DNA of 64,000 bases, taken from contig JAZAYU010001135.1 in the NCBI GenBank assembly GCA_038501625.1, positions 1 to 64,000 of the forward strand, written 5' to 3'. The DNA comes from Corbicula japonica. Its lineage: Eukaryota > Mollusca > Bivalvia > Venerida > Cyrenidae. The position numbers and the translations under genes are program-made. Each line of letters starts with the position of its first letter. Position 1 is the stretch's first letter. Under the pieces are notes generated by a model. That model did not search any database. It was given only the letters and a program-made list of their open reading frames with translations, and was not told the origin of the DNA. This document shows, in pieces, positions 48,210 to 59,885 of the stretch.

Positions 48210-48396
48210 TAAGTTGATTTCAATACTACACCACAGAACACAGGTTTCATCTAAATTGCATTTAAAAAAAGGGAATAACTACAATAATGGTGAAACCTTA
48301 GTTATCATATTAAAAAAATGGTTTGTACATGCAGATGAGTAATTCAAAGTATTAATTGAATTGAACAAGTACTTTCCATTTTACAGGTAACACTAA
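48210..48396 (+). repeat. Satellite unit left of the DUF4806 element
   Basis: caggtttcatctaaattgca through attcaaagtattaa and acaagtactttcc to gtaacactaa is one diverged unit of the array at 51.85-52.92 kb. The unit is cut at its acattaa|gtttc point by the insertion. Confidence 0.75.
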
Positions 48397-49084
48397 CCCA
48401 GCACGCAAGCCCAAATGGGCCCCATATGGGCTGTATCTGGGCAAACTGCCCAAACAGGACCCAGATGGGACCCATATACCGTACAGTGTCCGAAAAAGGC
48501 CGACTGGATACGGAACTTCACGATCGTGATTTCTGAATAAAATAGTTTGTTATTTTTTTGTATTTTTTTTATATTTGTATTCTGAGCTTAGATTAAAACA
48601 TGTAGAAAAGAATTGATGCAGTTTGTTGTCATTTATTAAAAAAATATGAAAAAAAAAAAAATTTGCGGAAAACAGTCTCGCGGCACTTCTGAAAGAAAAA
48701 GTTGAGCGAGTAATATTCGTTATTAAACAATTGACGAATACCAACAATTTCGGCATAAATAAGTTTTTGGGTGAGTAATTATCAAAGGAAACAATAATCT
48801 GGTATCCATATTTAACATTAAGTTATTTTATTTTGACGTTATTTTTGAAATCTTGGATCAATTTTTGGATTGTCATATGTTTTCGGGAGTTTATTGTTTG
48901 CATGAAAAAGTTGCCAATTTCAAACTTAGTAATAACTGTGCGTAAAATTGAAACTTTGGTGCTCGAAAATTAATTTATGCAGTATTTTTTTTTTGTAATA
49001 TTTAATATATGCAAAGGTCTTTATAAAAATAACCATTAATTGTATTTATCTTATGTGTTTTAATAACCATATTTAATCTTGCAG

Positions 49085-49944
49085 GTTAAATACCTGTCAG
49101 ACTCAGAGTTTGGTGGAAGAAATGTCCACGAAACAGTATCCCGTTGCCTCAGAGCAGTTCTGGCAACAAATGTTGCTCAGCTTAACAATTTCAAGGGAAC
49201 GAAGGCGAAAAAGAAGTTTGAAGACTTGCGCTTGAGCTTGACCAATGTTCTCTATCGTAAGTATTGAAACTCTGGAAACCATTGTTTCATTCGTTGTTTT
49301 TTATATAAATCTAGGACTGTTCTAGAAGTTATTCTAATGTTAGGTTAGTCTAAATTTTATCAGCTGGTTCTACTAGTACTAGTATACATGTGTTGGTTGT
49401 CTAATGTTTGCAAAGTAGGATCCTCTTGTACCAAAATACTATTGGTCACTGTTATCAGTTTTTAAATTTGAAACTCTGTCTTTTTGTAGTATAGCACCCA
49501 TGTAATTCGTTCATCATGGGTGAAAAACTTGAGCTGTTTATCTTGCAGTTAGATTTTATTAAAAATTGTCAAAAGAAGGAAATGCAACAATATTTTAACA
49601 AAATATTTTGTTCTATGCAGACTTATTCCATCTGTTCACATTTTTATTTTGTGGTATACTATGAATGTACCCATGTTGTTTTGCTTTGCTTCATGGTAAC
49701 TAATTGTTTGTTTCTCATCAAAACCTACTTAAAGTTTACATTTTAAACCAAACTCATTAACCCCTTCATTGCCAGGCTAATACGCACCCCTTGTGCCAAG
49801 GGAATTCCTTAGAAATAGCTGTATTTGTATATAATTATATACATAATATGTGACTATATGTTTACTTATCTTTATATATATTTAGGATGTCAACATATGA
49901 ATGCAGCAACGCGGTCAAGTAGTCGAAAAGATTTTGGAACTTAG
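49085..49944 (+). CDS. DUF4806-type protein exons (partial, probably decayed)
   Basis: Exon 49085-49256 follows cttgcag and ends at CTATC|gtaagt. It reads VKYLSDSEFGGRNVHETVSR, CLRAVLATNVAQLNNFKGTK, AKKKFEDLRLSLTNVLY, the pattern I know as the DUF4806 domain of many invertebrate proteins often found with mobile DNA. Its function is unknown. The next exon starts at 49886 after tatttag and continues RCQHMNAATRSSSRKDFGT to a stop at 49944. Just beyond, another frame reads LQWLSESRDQDGGRKSRDGQ up to about 50039, which looks like the real C-terminus, so a frame disruption is likely. No upstream coding exon with matching phase was found before 49085. Confidence 0.65.
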
Positions 49945-50882
49945 TATTACAATGGCTGTCTGAGTCTCGGGACCAGGATGGTGGCCGGAAGTCGCGAGAT
50001 GGGCAAAACAAGAATGGTCAAAATAACAATTCAGATTAATTCAAACATTTAGTGAAATATATGCCAAATGTTTTATACTGCATAATAAATGTACCTTGTC
50101 ATTCCACAAAAGGGTATTATTTTTGTTATTTTTTTATTTAAGAATTTTTTTTCATTGACTTGTTTAAATAAACTATAACAACATGATTCATGATTTATAG
50201 GGTGCACTTGTAACTGTATGTTTTACCAAGGTTAATGTTTTAATTTATCCTTCAAAGCCAATCTTTTTATGCTTTATATGTGTTTAAATTGTCACCAAGT
50301 ACATTTTAAGAACATAAAAACTTTATATGATTCTATGTTAATGTTTTTACTACTTTTGAATGCATGCTTAAAAATGATAGAAGGAAAATACCCACTGTCT
50401 AGTATTCTAGTTAGACTGTTTATTATCTAGAAGCAGCTATTTAGTATTGTGTAAATTGTTTGATCTCGGGCTATTTTTAGCGTTTCATTTGCCTCAAAAT
50501 ATAGGACAAGGTTCATAGAGGTGTTGATTTATTTGTCTGCTAGTCAGTGTTAACTACAATAACTTTATTTTATTCATGTTTTTTGGGTTTGTTACATGTC
50601 TAGGTTATACAAAAGGTACATTCAGAGATTCATACAATTCCTTTATTTTTACTTTTTGTTACAAATATGAATGTATCTGATTCTTTTGTTCATTTCAACA
50701 ACATGACAAAAAAAGACCCTTATGAATGTTAAGTGTAATTGAGTAAAATAATAACCATTGTATGATTGCTTTTGATTGAGGATCATTTGCATACAATGTA
50801 GGATGTTTAAGCTACTGATGCTAACTTCTCTGTACTTGATTAATGACATCAACAAGTAAATAATATATAGCAGACATTTGTG

Positions 50883-51044
50883 TGATAATATATCGATTTA
50901 GTATTACATCAAGTCAACTATGCGTCAAACTTTTTGTTATTATATATCAATTTAATATTACATCCAGTCAACTATGTGACAAACTTTTTGATATTATATA
51001 TCAGTTTAATATTACATCCAGTCCATTATGTGCCAAACTTTTTA
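50883..51044. repeat. 54-bp minisatellite, three copies
   Basis: The unit with atcaatttaatattacatcc, agtcaactatgtgacaaact repeats at 54 bp (aaactttt at 50927, 50981 and 51035). Confidence 0.9.
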
Positions 51045-51564
51045 TTCTGCATATATCTATTCAGACAACAATTTTTTTTTATTTTTTAAGCGACTATACA
51101 TGTATTTATCTTTATTTTGTATTTATGTCCATTTTGCAATGACTAAAAGTATGTTAAAGTGATACTAGTCACTCGATCATATCTTCAGTATTAAACTTTT
51201 TTTTTCAAGTTTGTTTGTACAGTTATTTACCAACTGCATGTTCATGTGCATAAATAATTGTTATAACTTGTATATGAATTAGTTTATTTTTTAATGATCC
51301 ATATTTGCTACATATGTTTACATACATTTACATGATTTATTTGCATCGTTTGTATCATTGCTGAAAGGTTTCTTTTGAACATAATATTAAAAGTAATCAA
51401 ACTTTATTTAGTTGTTTGCCTTTATAATGTGGTTCACCATTGTTAGGTAAATTGTTACGCCTTAATTTTACAAATGCATTTGAAACTAGCAGATTTGAAC
51501 CCTCCAATTAACACATGCCAGGAGATGAAGGATCCAAGTACAGTTAAAAGCCAATGCGTTTCCA

Positions 51565-51840
51565 GCATAAAGCCCAGATACAGCCTACATATAGCCCAAA
51601 AACAACCCACATACAACCCACACATAACCCAGATACAGCCCATATGGGTCCCATATAGGACCAATATCTAGCCCATATGGGACCCACATGTAGCCCATAT
51701 GGGTCCTAAATGGGCAGCCCATATGGGACCCATATTAATCCCGGTTGCAAAACTCAAATGGGGCCCATATGGGCAGCCCATGTGGGGCCCACATGGGAAC
51801 CCATATGGGGCCCATATAGGACCCATATACTTTTGCTTGC
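51565..51840. repeat. CCCATATGGG palindrome block, right
   Basis: There are more than ten blocks of cccatatggg or one-base variants with short spacers, plus cccagatacagcc and cccacatacaaccc variants on the inner side. The left block at 48413-48482 is shorter. Frames across it (MGPIWA...) are artefacts. Confidence 0.9.
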
Positions 51841-51844
51841 TGGG

Positions 51845-52918
51845 AAGTTTCATGTTAAAGTTGCATTTGAAAGGGGCATTACTCATAAAATATTCAAACA
51901 GTTCATGTTGATGATATATTCAAAGTATTAAATGAATATTACAAGTACTTTCAAATTATACACAACATTAAGTTTCATGTGAAATTTGCTTTTGAAAAAA
52001 AACAACAGGAGTTATGATTCTTGTTGTAACCGATGTTGTTGTTGTTCATGAAGATGATATATTCGAAGAGTGAATAGTACAAGTATTTTCAAAGTTATAG
52101 GCATCATTAAGTTTCATGTTAAAGTTGCATATTAAAGGGACACAACTCATCAAATAGTCAAACAGGAGTTATCATTCTTGTTCGTCATAAAGACGCTGTT
52201 CATGAAGATGATTTATTTTGAATATAAAGTGAAAAAGAAAATTACTTTCAAAGTTAAAGTCAACATTAAGTTCCATGTTAAAGTTGCATTTGAAAGGGGC
52301 ATAACTCAAAATATAATCAAACAGGAGTTATCATTCTTGTTGTTATCAATGTTGTTGTTCATGCTGATAATGTATTCCAAGTATGAAGTGAACAGGACAA
52401 GTACTTTCAAAGTTATAGGCAACATTAAGTTTCAGGTTAAAGTTGCATTTGAAAGGGACATAACTCAAAAATATTGAAACTGGAGTTATCATTCTTGTCG
52501 TCACAGATGGCATTGTTCATGCTGATGATATATTCCGAGTATGAAGTGAATAGGACAAGTACTTTCAAAGTTAAAGGCAACATTAAGTTTCAGGTTAAAG
52601 TTGCATTTGAAAGGGCATAACTCAAAAATATTGAAACTGGATTTATCATTCTTGTCCTCACAGATGGCATTGTTCATGCTGATGATATATTCCAAGTATG
52701 AAGTGAATAAGACAAGTACTTTCAAAGTTATAGGCAACGTTAAGTTTCAGGTTAAAAATGCATTTGAAAGGGGCATAACTCAAAAATATTGAAACTGGAG
52801 TTATCATTCTTGTTGTCACAGATGACATTTTTCACGCTGATGTTATATTCCACGTATGAAGTGAATAGTACAAGTACTTTCAAAGTTATAGGCAACATTA
52901 AGTTTCAGGTTAAAGTTG
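51845..52918 (+). repeat. About 155-bp satellite, eight starts
   Basis: aagtttcatgttaaagttgc, atttgaaaggggcataactc, gagttatcattcttgt, gatgatatattccaagtatg, acaagtactttcaaagttat repeats with starts near 51845, 51970, 52110, 52268, 52427, 52587, 52741 and 52898. Early units are shorter and diverged, later ones more alike. It ends at a GC-rich tail (ggactaccggacgacggcac, then gacgccgccgccgg). Confidence 0.92.
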
Positions 52919-55009
52919 GGGGACTACCGGACGACGGCACAGACGCCGCCGCCGGACAATAGGATCCCTATGTGTCTACCTGCTATCGCAGGCGACCGAA
53001 TAAGGAGTTTGTAAGTGTTTTGCTTGAAGGATATTTTACTAAGTATACATGTATAATTCAAAGTACTATATATTATTGACTTATTCATTGCAATACCTCA
53101 TGTAATCATTAAATGATATTACCATATCAATGGAGTGAAAAAACACACATATTGAAAGGTTTAAAGATAATCAGATTGAATCATTATCAAAAACAGTTTC
53201 TCTATTTGTCTTGTTAAATAAAACGGTACAGAAGTTGTGATTTCATATCCCGGTATTCTCAGAAAACAAAACAATATTACTGTGAGCACTCGATGATTAA
53301 ACATATGAATAAATAAAATAAAAAATAAATGACCATATCACGGACTGCAGTCAATATAAAACGTGTGTTTAAGTTTATATTACACATCCTTTGTAGAGGA
53401 TAACACATCATTCTATCCAATGTTTATACGCTTTATAGAGGCATTGCCGTCTTTTATTTAGCCAGTCGCGTATTGTTGTTGCAAACAATTCATGACGAAT
53501 AGTTCATACTGAAGTTGTATTTGGGTTTCACATACACTTTTGTAGTAAACAAGAAGTTGTGTTATGCAGATTTAAATAACATTACTCGTATTCATAGGTC
53601 TTGTGTCATGTCTTTAATGAGATTGTAACACGTCAAGTTGCTGTAACACAAGGGAGGTAAGAGCCGCTAAACCGACTAACAGCATTTCCGATTGCCACTT
53701 CCGAAACACATATGATTGTTTTCCATGAAGAGAGTAGCAGTTTGGTAATAAGTTCTCTTGAACAAGTCTGAAAGAAAATAATGTGTAGATGCATTAAGAA
53801 TTGTTGCAAGTGTACTTTGGTGTATCCACGACACTGAATAAGTATCTAAACATTATTGAAATTCAAAGAGCATTTATAGTGAACATGTAAAAAATGATAT
53901 ATAATGAAGGATTGAATCGATATTTCATGGTTTTCATTAGGGAATGGAAAACAGTTGTGCCGTTTAAAGTGAATAAATAATTGTGAACTGTTCCACTGCA
54001 GCCGTGCCTTTAAAAGTCACAGTGATTACCATCAGAACTTATGATTCATTAGATTTATATAACTTCATCGTAGAGGACAAAGTTGAAGTGTAAATACAGT
54101 GTATAACCAAGTAACACACCTTCAAACAAATGATTATCCATATCGCAGCTTTCAAAAGCTAGATAAACTATTCTAGATAAACTATTGGCGGGAGTAAACC
54201 ATCTATGGACCAGCACAGTGAGCTGTAATGTGTTTCCCGGTCTGCACTCGTCTGTAACTCATTGTCTGCATTCGTGTTTACCCTTTTTACTGGTCGTTTT
54301 CCCCCATCTTCTCACAGTTGATTAAAGCTTTTAAAACAGATGAAAACGACAAAATGTGTAACTATTGCAAGCTAATTTTGATTGAGCTTGTTCATGAGCA
54401 GTGATGGAAAAGTATATTGCTGTTCACACTGTCTATATCAAAACAACTTATTATATAACAAGTACATTTTATATAAAGTAATTAATATAAAATAGTAGAT
54501 ATCTATTGATATGATTTATTATATTAGTTAACAGTTAACAAATAACTCGAGGAAAGTGATGACAATGCGCTCATTACTTATTTCGGTCTGGCACTAACTT
54601 AGAATGCTGAGGAATTCTGAAGTTGACATTCCTAAAACGCACTCGTCACTAAAACCAACGGTTTTCAGAATTTTAAAACTGAAATTATAAAGAAAACTTT
54701 TCAATGTGCTACGAAATCTTCTTTACACACCAAGTGAGTACTCGGGTTAATTCCATCACGATGTTTCGTTCTATTCTAAACGACAGATCTGGCTGTGTTG
54801 TCAGGAATAAAGTATACTAAAACACATGTTTTGATTATGCATTCGTTTCATTGAGTGTCTTTATTATAATGAGTTTGTGTTAATATATAAGTATAAGAAA
54901 ACAAAGAAGAAGTAATAACTTACAAACCTTCAAACAGTTGAGTGTTCACAGTTAAACATTCCACAGTCACTAAGCAGTTCGTGAATATAGCAACGAATCA
55001 TCGTTCTGC
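52919..55009. other. No recognisable gene
   Basis: After the satellite tail this is AT-rich sequence without domain-like frames. A 15-bp duplication (tagataaactattc) lies near 54160-54188. Confidence 0.45.
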
Positions 55010-55014
55010 ATATA

Positions 55015-55696
55015 CAGGGCGGGTAATCAAACTGCACCTTACCATGCATTTTGTAAACAAAAGTCCGCCATCTTGGATGAAAATTGGTAAGTTTTTTACT
55101 TTTACTCATTTACTCAATTTTTCAAGATGGCCGCCAAAATCTAGAAAATGCTGCTATTTGAAGGATTTTCATTGTAAAGTCACAATTTTGGAGTCTAAAC
55201 CTATATTTTCAAGGATGTTCTAAACATTAAAGCAATGTAAGCAATGTAACATCAGACAAATATTTAAGGAGAAAATGGCCTTTTTGTTACAGAAAATGTT
55301 CAAGATGGCCGCCAAAAATCTGGAAAATGCTGCTATTTGAAGGATTTTCATCGTATAGTCACAATTTTGGAGTCTAAACCTATATTTTCAAGGATGTTCT
55401 AAACATTCAAAGTAAATGTAGCACATCAGGCAAATATTTAAGGAGCAAATGGCATTTTTGTTACAGAAATTGCCTACAAAAATATTAAACCGACTGTAAT
55501 CATATTTGTTCTGTAATTTAACGCAAAGTAAAGAATGTATTTGAATGTCAAACATGAGCACAGTGTTTTATTAACTCAATATGAAGATTTGTATACTAAT
55601 TTAAATTAATCTCAAAATAGGTCATCCTTGAAACCATCACTGCTAGTCCAGTACTGAAATGACTAATTAAGTACACAGTCTAATCACACACAGTCA
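55015..55696 (+). repeat. Left arm of the 5.5-kb element
   Basis: 682 bp. It includes two tandem subunits (aatgctgctatttgaaggat at about 55149 and 55325) and ends at gtctaatcacacacagtca. Confidence 0.9.
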
Positions 55697-55699
55697 CAA

Positions 55700-55975
55700 T
55701 CCCCCCCCCCCTCCCGCATTCGCACAGAGCCGTACATGCTAGTTGTGCCTTCACACACTTGCATCTTCCTCTGCAGCCTTTGACACATCCACATTTCAGG
55801 AATTCCATACTGGAAAATGATGTTTGAGGCAGATCTGATCAATAGGGTTCCCATGCATTCCCAGGTCCTTTTATCCAACCCCATTCAACAGGTGAAGGTA
55901 ACATGGGATTGGAGAGAAGTGACTGGCCCCAAACATGACCCGCTTGATAAGATGCTCTTCAAATATTATGTAACA
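55700..55975 (-). pseudogene. Cys-rich C-terminal domain of a transposon-type protein
   Basis: The minus strand reads RASYQAGHVWGQSLLSNPML, PSPVEWGWIKGPGNAWEPY, a TGA, then SDLPQTSFSSMEFLKCGCVK and GCRGRCKCVKAQLACTALCE followed by CG. The order W-x-W then C-x-C-x3-C-x3-C-x-C-x6-C-x3-C-x-C is a zinc-binding-like C-terminus seen in many uncharacterised proteins of invertebrate mobile elements. The TGA stands where a Trp would be expected. It runs into the arm through a run of C/G. Its partner N-terminal part may be the minus-strand frame at 57.9-58.7 kb. Confidence 0.6.
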
Positions 55976-56145
55976 AAAAGGCCATTAGCTCCTTAAATAT
56001 TTGTCTGATGTGCTTAAAATTACTTTAAATGTTTAGAACATCATTGAAAATATAGGGTTAGACACCAAAATTGTAACAATACGATGAAAATCCTTTAAAT
56101 AGCAGCATTTTACAGATTTTTGGCGGCCATCTTGAAAAAAAACCG
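55965..56145 (-). repeat. Extra internal copy of the arm subunit
   Basis: taacaaaaaggccattagct to tttttggcggccatcttgaa is the inverse of the left-arm subunit and the same sense as the right arm. With the left arm it encloses the Cys-rich remnant, so a shorter nested foldback unit (55015-56145) is possible. Confidence 0.75.
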
Positions 56146-56225
56146 GCCGTTTCGGAAATATATCAAATGGGTCTCTATCACATTTCAAAAGGTACATCAA
56201 AAGCTAACTTTGTGCAAAATTTAGT

Positions 56226-57179
56226 GCTTGTAATGAACATAGGGCATTTTTTACAGATGGTTCTTATGATAATTATACCTTATGAACTTGTCAAGACCTA
56301 ATAGAGTCGCTAACTTTCTTACTGGATAATATTTATGTTAGATTCGGTACCTCTATTTATAAATAAGTAATAGGCATCCCCATGGGTACTAATTGTGCAC
56401 CCCTTGTTGCTGATCTGTTTTTATACTGTTATGAAAGAGACTTTATGTTATCTCTTTCTACTGAACATCAAGATGATATAATTACAGCTTTTAACAACAC
56501 CTCGAGGTACCTTGATGATTTATTAAATATAGACAATAACCATTTTCCATTACTGGTTAATAAGATTTATCCTAAAGAACTACAACTTAATAAAGCGAAC
56601 ACTTCAGAAAAGCAAGCAAACTTTCTCGATCTAAATCTGTCCATTGAAAATGGTTATGTCACAACTAAAATTTATGATAAAAGAGATGATTTTAATTTTA
56701 ATATAGTAAATTTTCCGTTTTAGACGGCGATGTTCCCCGTGCAACATCTTATGGGGTTTATATCTCACAGCTTGTTCGCTTTTCAAGAGCTTGCAACGAT
56801 GTGAATGATTTCAATGAACGTAATCTTTGCATTACAGAAAAACTTTTAAAACAAGGTTATCGGTATCACAAATTAAGGAAAACCTTTTGCAAGTTTTATC
56901 GCCGATACCCAGATTTAATTTATAAATACAAATGCAGTTTAAAATCACTTTTGCAACAAGGTATTTCACAGCCAGTTTTTATGGAGATTTAATTTATAAA
57001 CTTAAAAAGATAAAAGGCAGTGTTAATTTCTCCCGGTTATTCGTAAAAACCATCTGTAAATTTAAAAAGAAAGGTTACCAACATGATATTTTACAGCGCT
57101 CTGCAGGCCTGGTAATTAACCCTTCTTAAGTTGATAATTATGCTTACCTCTTTGGTTGCACGACGGTGGCAGGGGTTTA
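56226..57179 (+). pseudogene. Penelope-like reverse transcriptase, copy C
   Basis: RT motifs VIGIPMGTNCAPLVADLFLY (56367-56426), SRYLDDLLNIDNN (56502-56540), FLDLNLSIENGYV and GYRYHKLRKTFCKFYRRYP are present, as is a thumb part missing in copy A's main frame (GDLIYKLKKIKGSVNFSRLF, KKGYQHDILQRSAGLVINPS, VDNYAYLFGCTTVAGV). Relative to copy A there is a TGA for Trp before TCQDL (about 56284), a TAA for Gln before VIGIP (about 56364), a one-base loss at about 56723 and a stop after NPS at 57127. The catalytic YLDD is kept. Confidence 0.88.
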
Positions 57180-57705
57180 AGAGTTTATGAAGGTTAATGG
57201 GGAAATCTTTTCTTAAAAGAACCTAGAAGCTCGATTTGTTTCTTTTATCCCTGTCATCGTGTTCTTGCTGATTTTACTCCAGGAGCTCTGGTCTCGGTAA
57301 GATCATTGAGTACCCGCCCCTTCGGCTTTGCAATGCTCTTAGCTTCTTATGTTTTATATGTTTGTGTGCTTTTGCATGCAACATTGTTAAGCCGATAAGT
57401 GGGTTGGAGTCTTTTCACCAAGACAACTTGTACTTGTTTTGTGATATGAGAACCTGTAGGGGCAAGTGTGAGGTTGGTGCACCCTAGAACCTGGTTTAAA
57501 CCCCAAGTGGCAATTTGATTTGCCACTGACCGTTCCAAGCGGCAACCCCTCGGGTTCTCATTTTTGTTTATTGTTAGTGGTGTCTTTTTTTGAAACTGAT
57601 CATTTTATTAACCATGCTCTCTCCCCCTCTCTTCTTCTTGACTGTGTGGGGAGGCTGTTTTTTCTGCATGTGGTGATTCCTGATATGCATATTTCACCTT
57701 TTTTT
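56226..57705 (+). mobile_element. Penelope-like retroelement, copy C (plus strand)
   Basis: It starts at gcttgtaatgaacatagg in the RT and ends at gatatgcatatttcaccttt. Its 3' region (57180-57705) is the inverse of 15.7-16.2 kb and 36.6-37.1 kb. It is inserted inside the 5.5-kb element between its two coding remnants. Confidence 0.88.
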
Positions 57706-57907
57706 AACTAAATTTGAACGATTTGTACTGAAAACGGCTGGACTACTGGTACAAAAAATCGTTTGTGTCAAAATAAAAATAAGTAATATTGGCAGTGAAA
57801 CCATTCTCGTGACCTAAAAGATCTACATCACCGCAGGATTGTGTCAGTCCTTGTTTGATCTTTCCCATTAAATGTCAAACATGAAGATCTTTGTTGTAGA
57901 ATTTGAC

Positions 57908-58655
57908 TCAACACAAGAATAGTGTCTTTGTAGATTCCAGGTATCTAGCCCCTGTGGTATCGTAAGGGTCAAAGCTGCGGAGCACGTTCACGTTCAAGAA
58001 TCGCTTCCCAAACAATCTCCACATCAATTTCCAGAACCTCTTTGTTTCTGCAGAGTATCGCATTTGGATGGTATTCGATTCATTAAACCATTTGACAACT
58101 TCAGCCCAAAGAAGAAATGCAATATTATCCAATGGGTAAGTTCCTGCAGCAACCATCTCAAAGAATGATGTCATCACGTCATCCATTCCACACTTCGATA
58201 AATTGCCCATTACTACTGGTAAAAGATTTTTCATTTTCTGTATATTATTCTCTATTTCAGAGGCGTACATGTTACATTGTCTGCAGATATCATGCACGTT
58301 GTTCGTTGACCACATGTGAATCATCTGGAAGATTTTCGACCAGTTCATGTTCATCGTCAGAAACTGACAAAGTGCTAGATAAAACACTAAATTCTTCTTC
58401 GAGAGCTGTGTTACTATTGCCCGGCGCACACTGATTTTCAGGTTGATGAAATAGCTTTCTGTGACTTTGGTAAGAGGTTGAACGCAGCCTTTTTGTCACA
58501 GGGGAGTTGAAATTTTTGTAGAATGGTGACTTGTTTGAAGATTTTATCGGCGCTTTTGGAATTTTCTTTTCGGATTTTGGTTGGTTTTTCTTAAATGAGT
58601 CCTGCTGGTGTAACGGCCTGAAGATGTTGTCTTTTTTTTTTTTTGCTTTTGACAT
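57908..58655 (-). CDS. Unrecognised transposon-borne protein, frame-shifted
   Basis: ATG at 58655 lies three bases after a splice-acceptor-like tttcttgcag. The first frame reads MSKAKKKKDNIFRPLHQQDS, a Lys/Ser/Pro-rich basic region, then an acidic stretch (SVSDDEHELVENLPDDSH) to a stop at 58290. The second frame, open 58429-57908, continues DICRQCNMYASEIENNIQKM, SKCGMDDVMTSFFEMVAAGT, YPLDNIAFLLWAEVVKWFNE, SNTIQMRYSAETKRFWKLMW and RLFGKRFLNVNVLRSFDPYD. The two overlap at about 58430-58290, so an indel or a tiny unseen intron lies there. The second part looks like a conserved helical domain with many aromatics that I associate with bivalve repeat proteins but cannot name. Confidence 0.55.
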
Positions 58656-59885
58656 TTTCTGCAAGAAATAAAATTATGTGTTACTAGAGACACTGCACTG
58701 CAATAAAACTTGGTTTTTAACGCGAAATTTGATTAATGACCCTTAAGTCTGACGTTTAGCGTATCTCTTACACTGTTTCTCCAATAAACGTGAATAATTA
58801 CACAGACATGCAGTTCCGCCAGAAAAATGAGATAGGATAAACTTAATACAAATTAAGGGCCCTTGATTGACTTAATTTAAATAATATCTACCTTTGTGCA
58901 CGCATATATTTTATGTAATATTGGAAAATTAACTGAGAATAGAATACTAGTAGCTTGTTATGTAAAAAAATACTTAAAACTGGTAGCGGAAAAACAAAGA
59001 CACACGGAAATATCTGAATTTAAAGAAACTGTTTGAAAAAGATGAAAAGGGAACGTTGAAAGCAATCGAACATCAGAAATATGAAAATATTGCAGGAAAC
59101 ACGCGACTCAGGCTCAATACACGGACAAGTACACTTTAACAGACAAACACTATTCTACATTAGTTTTACCACCTTAAGGAATTCGCAAGAATCAGAACTT
59201 TATTCTAAATTATTAAGGATAATATATTCAGAAGGTTTAAATAACCAAAATTCGTTTGAGTGATTTTAAAGGTAAGTACGAGCACACATAAGGAATCATA
59301 TGGGTGTGCTAGAGAAATACGCAAGGCGGGAGTTTTTCGTTGGACGGTGACAACTGAACAAGCCACAGTTCAGAGGTCCGGATCAAAACAATACATGTTT
59401 TAAGCCGGAATTTGATATTGAGGAGTCTCTCAAATGTTACATTTTATTTCTTTAATTGATTACGTGTCGGACATGTGTCCATATCAGTCAGAGAAATACG
59501 ACGGCGACAGTTGAGGAAAAAAGTCAACTGCACTTTATCATTTATTTTTCAGAACTGCACTTTACCATAAGGGATATTTGCTAATTTTGCTGCGAAATAG
59601 TGTTTTATTTGACAAAAAAGTTTTTCTTGGGACAAAAAATTAAAAATGGAATTCAATTTTTGGTGTGATTACAGACAAAACTACCTTTCTTGGCGAAAAA
59701 CATACAAAATGACAAATTTCCCTGCACTTTACCCTAAAAATTCTTGTTCATTTCTCGCCGATTCAGTTTCCATGACCGAGGTAACTTGTTTTCCAATTGG
59801 AGTTTATATTCCATCTAGGTACCAAAAGATTCGGAAAAATGTGTAGCAGGTTCTTAGGTATATCTCAATTTTACGAGTTATTCAT
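58656..59885. other. Right interior of the 5.5-kb element
   Basis: This holds a short copy (59040-59095) of the dispersed repeat at 10.5 kb. A 66-codon plus frame (59646-59846) has the composition of coding sequence (FWCDYRQNYLSWRKTYKMTN) but no recognised domain. A minus-strand upstream exon of the 57.9-58.7 kb gene would be expected here; none is clear. Confidence 0.4.

Larger units (their letters stand above)
48397..51844 (+). mobile_element. 3.45-kb TIR element carrying DUF4806-type exons
   Basis: The left end CCCAGCACGCAAGCCC is inverted at the right end as GCTTGCTGGG. Both are followed inward by blocks of CCCATATGGG-type palindromes (left 48413-48482, right 51565-51830). It sits inside a satellite unit: left flank ...acactaa, right flank aagtttc..., where intact units read acattaagtttc. 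The intact units act as the empty site and imply a target copy of about two bases (AA). The interior holds a spliced DUF4806-like frame and a 54-bp minisatellite. I cannot assign it to a named superfamily. Confidence 0.75.

Noticed and set aside
48646..48771. An upstream DUF4806 exon ending at gggtgagt
   Set aside because: The open frame ends in a phase that would put a stop at the start of the 49085 exon.
51455..51911. Frames rich in MGPIWAPYG-like repeats
   Set aside because: They are translations of CCCATATGGG palindromes on both strands.
57400..57500. A SECIS-like element in the PLE 3' region
   Set aside because: An ATGA and a short pairing (aacct/aggtt) are present but the helix is far too short and no Cys-to-TGA codon is seen in the RT.
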